Shown: positions 13,776 to 13,939 of the stretch, one piece after another
Layout: each line of letters starts with the position of its first letter
Position numbering within the stretch: position 1 is the first letter of the stretch
Assembly: GCA_045122835.1 (NCBI GenBank)
Contig: JBGVIB010000062.1
Location: forward strand, 1-13,939
DNA: 13,939 nt
From: JBGVMW01 sp045122835
GTDB taxonomy: Bacteria > Bacillota > Clostridia > Lachnospirales > Lachnospiraceae
Reading direction: 5' to 3'
Notes under the pieces: generated by a model
Seen by the model: the letters and a program-made list of their open reading frames with translations, nothing else
What the model was told of the DNA's origin: nothing
Databases searched by the model: none
Program-made: the position numbers and the translations under genes

Positions 13776-13939
13776 CGTTACCCGTTCGTGAATTGGCAGA
13801 AGGGGCTCCCAGGGGCAACTCAGACTTACACTGCAGGTGAGCCGCTTGCTGGCATGGCATATTCCACGCAGACCGAAGCCAACGTTCCGGTGAACTAACT
13901 CCCAAGTACGACTAAGACATTCGGGGTGTGGCCCTCATG
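13776..13939 (+). ncRNA. Probable structured RNA (raiA-type?), 3' end outside window
   Basis: From about 13776 the sequence changes from roughly 33% to roughly 57% G+C and loses coding character. Short helices can be drawn on the plus strand: CTTAC/GTGAG (13824-13836), CTGC/GCAG (13831, 13867), TTGGC/GCCAA over a distance (13793-13797, 13878-13882), and GTTC-CGGT-GAAC (13884-13895). The left boundary is set by the composition change. A weak -10-like TATCAT (13767-13772) lies just before it, without a good -35. Gene order suggests hpf/raiA and secA may lie beyond the edge. The raiA RNA motif of Firmicutes occurs near such genes, hence the guess. I do not remember that motif well enough to match it base by base. 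The strand, extent and class are all provisional. The alternative is a 44-codon frame at 13764-13898 that lacks a ribosome site. Confidence 0.5.

Noticed and set aside
13891..13925. Possible group I intron core (ACGACTAAGAC resembles a conserved core segment)
   Set aside because: I could not place partner elements or a P7-like helix around it; the resemblance is short and likely chance.
1..13939. CRISPR array, insertion sequence, prophage, defence or toxin-antitoxin system, tRNA or rRNA
   Set aside because: No direct-repeat array, transposase, integrase, defence gene, tRNA-like cloverleaf or rRNA segment was recognised in the window.

Overview
The window looks like the chromosome of a motile, low-GC member of the Clostridia, most likely a Lachnospiraceae of the Roseburia/Agathobacter kind. 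The grounds are the AT-rich coding sequence with strong AGGAGG-type ribosome sites, the Firmicutes-style order mbl-flgF-flgG (B. subtilis mbl-flhO-flhP) and comF-yvyF, a rod-binding FlgJ without a muramidase domain, and a LacI/glycogen phosphorylase/MalQ starch module. The assignment rests on gene content and recalled gene orders, not on a database search.

Left part (1-1778): one minus-strand gene encodes a secreted protein built of fibronectin type III-like modules. It is followed by small inverted repeats at the window edge. A 489-bp divergent intergenic region carries a good promoter for this gene and another for the plus-strand cluster. All other genes are on the plus strand.

Cell shape and flagellar rod (1779-4951): mbl (actin-like MreB paralogue), flgF, flgG and a short flgJ form a compact cluster closed by an intrinsic terminator. 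The set couples elongation of the wall cylinder with building of the flagellar rod that must cross that wall. Short inverted repeats carrying the box TGTAACTAT lie in three of its leaders.

DNA processing, competence and regulation (4985-9448): recD2 (helicase), comF (phosphoribosyltransferase-like competence protein, TTG start overlapping recD2), yvyF (zinc-ribbon flagellar-region protein) and a LacI-family regulator follow one another. No terminator is seen between them. In B. subtilis yvyF is followed by flgM, flgN, flgK and flgL and later by hpf and secA; here the regulator and alpha-glucan genes occupy that place.

Alpha-glucan module (9449-13690): glgP (alpha-glucan phosphorylase) and malQ (4-alpha-glucanotransferase) degrade maltodextrin or glycogen together. 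MalQ rebuilds short chains so that GlgP can keep releasing glucose-1-phosphate. Two near-identical 14-bp palindromes flank the glgP promoter and are likely targets of the adjacent LacI protein or of a CcpA-like protein. The leader of glgP can fold and has a competing pairing. A GAAA-capped hairpin separates glgP from malQ, and a strong terminator ends the unit.

Right edge (13691-13939): an AT-rich spacer with a G-rich tract turns abruptly into about 160 bases of GC-rich, non-coding-looking sequence running off the window. I interpret it as a structured RNA. The local gene order makes a raiA-type RNA ahead of an hpf/raiA gene the leading guess, but this is unproven. It is the most interesting element in the window.
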